Assembly: GCA_023433965.1 (NCBI GenBank)
Contig: JAEYTQ010000059.1
Span: 1-6,930 of the forward strand
Length of the DNA stretch: 6,930 nucleotides
Origin: Pseudomonadota bacterium
GTDB lineage: Bacteria > Pseudomonadota > Alphaproteobacteria > Rhizobiales > Xanthobacteraceae
Direction of reading: 5' to 3'
The first letter of the stretch is position 1, and each line of letters begins with the position of its first letter. Shown in pieces: positions 6,658 to 6,930 of the stretch. Below the pieces are notes generated by a model. The model saw only the letters and a program-made list of their open reading frames with translations, did no database searches and had not been told where the DNA came from. The translations under genes were made by a program, and so were the position numbers.

Positions 6658-6930
6658 ATGACCGGCCATGACCATTCGCACACTCACCATGACCACGATC
6701 ATCACGATGATCGCTGGAAGCACGACGGCGTGCGCGTCATCCCCGGCAATCAGCTCGATACCCACGTGCCGTCGACGGCGGGTATGGACCGCGCGGCCGC
6801 GATCAACATCGCGCGCGTCGGCGCGCAGAAATTGTGGGCGGGCACGGTCAGCATCAAGCCCGACGCCAAGACCGGCGCACATCACCACGGCCATCTCGAA
6901 AGCGTCATCTACGTCGTGAAGGGCAAGGCG
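6658..6930 (+). CDS. Cupin-domain protein with histidine-rich N-terminus (truncated by window end)
   Basis: The frame runs 91 codons to the window end without a stop. The first 18 residues, MTGHDHSHTHHDHDHHDD, contain eight His and five Asp and look like a metal-binding or metal-storage tail. A linker (RWKHDGVRVIPGNQLDTHVP) leads to the start of a cupin barrel: LWAGTVSIKPDAKTGAHHHG, then HLESVIYVVKG. This matches cupin motif 1, with likely metal ligands His75, His77 and Glu81 and the closing Gly89. Motif 2 lies outside the window, so enzyme class and substrate cannot be told. The start ATG 6658 has only a weak GAAAG upstream. It is the first ATG in frame and gives the His-rich head its full length. 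It is divergent from the csbD-like gene, with 129 bases between the start codons. Confidence 0.85.
   Translation, partial: MTGHDHSHTHHDHDHHDDRWKHDGVRVIPGNQLDTHVPSTAGMDRAAAINIARVGAQKLWAGTVSIKPDAKTGAHHHGHLESVIYVVKGKA

Noticed and set aside
6635..6660. GGAAC upstream of the cupin gene as a third EcfG promoter
   Set aside because: After 16-17 bases the sequence reads CCAT/CATG, not CGTT, and this would be at the start codon itself.

Overview
The window looks like chromosomal DNA of a high-GC alphaproteobacterium. Bradyrhizobium or a close relative (Rhodopseudomonas/Nitrobacter-like) fits best, judged from GC-rich codon use, the character of the encoded proteins, and two near-perfect matches to the alphaproteobacterial EcfG general-stress promoter (GGAAC-N16-CGTT). 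All gene assignments come from reading the translations; no database search was possible. I see no insertion sequence, phage gene, CRISPR array, tRNA or rRNA. Every intergenic gap is shorter than 200 bases.

Layout. (1) 1-483, minus: 5' part of hemE (uroporphyrinogen decarboxylase), cut by the window edge. (2) 575-790, plus: a 71-residue hydrophilic protein with an FPASDP motif, behind an EcfG-type promoter, divergent from hemE. (3) 965-2869, plus: a membrane-anchored diguanylate cyclase (Cache-like sensor, PAS, GGDEF with GGEEF active site and intact I-site). A 15-bp hairpin covering its Shine-Dalgarno lies directly before its start codon. (4) 3873-2874, minus: trhO (tRNA U34 hydroxylase) overlapping slyX by 11 bases; slyX ends 4 bases from the end of the cyclase gene. 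(5) 4059-5645, plus: a cytoplasmic gamma-glutamyltranspeptidase-like Ntn-hydrolase, followed by a hairpin terminator. (6) 5787-6251, plus: an exported FKBP-type peptidyl-prolyl isomerase. (7) 6528-6310, minus: a CsbD-family small stress protein with its own EcfG-type promoter, convergent with the FKBP gene and sharing a bidirectional terminator with it. (8) 6658-6930, plus: start of a cupin protein with a His-rich N-terminus, cut by the window end.

Functionally this is mostly a set of independent housekeeping and stress genes, not one pathway. Two threads stand out. Two small hydrophilic proteins (genes 2 and 7) appear to be wired into the PhyR-NepR-EcfG general stress response by promoters with identical core spacing. 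The cyclase has an unusual leader hairpin that could control its translation. I did not find a convincing new multi-gene system; the most novel signals are regulatory.
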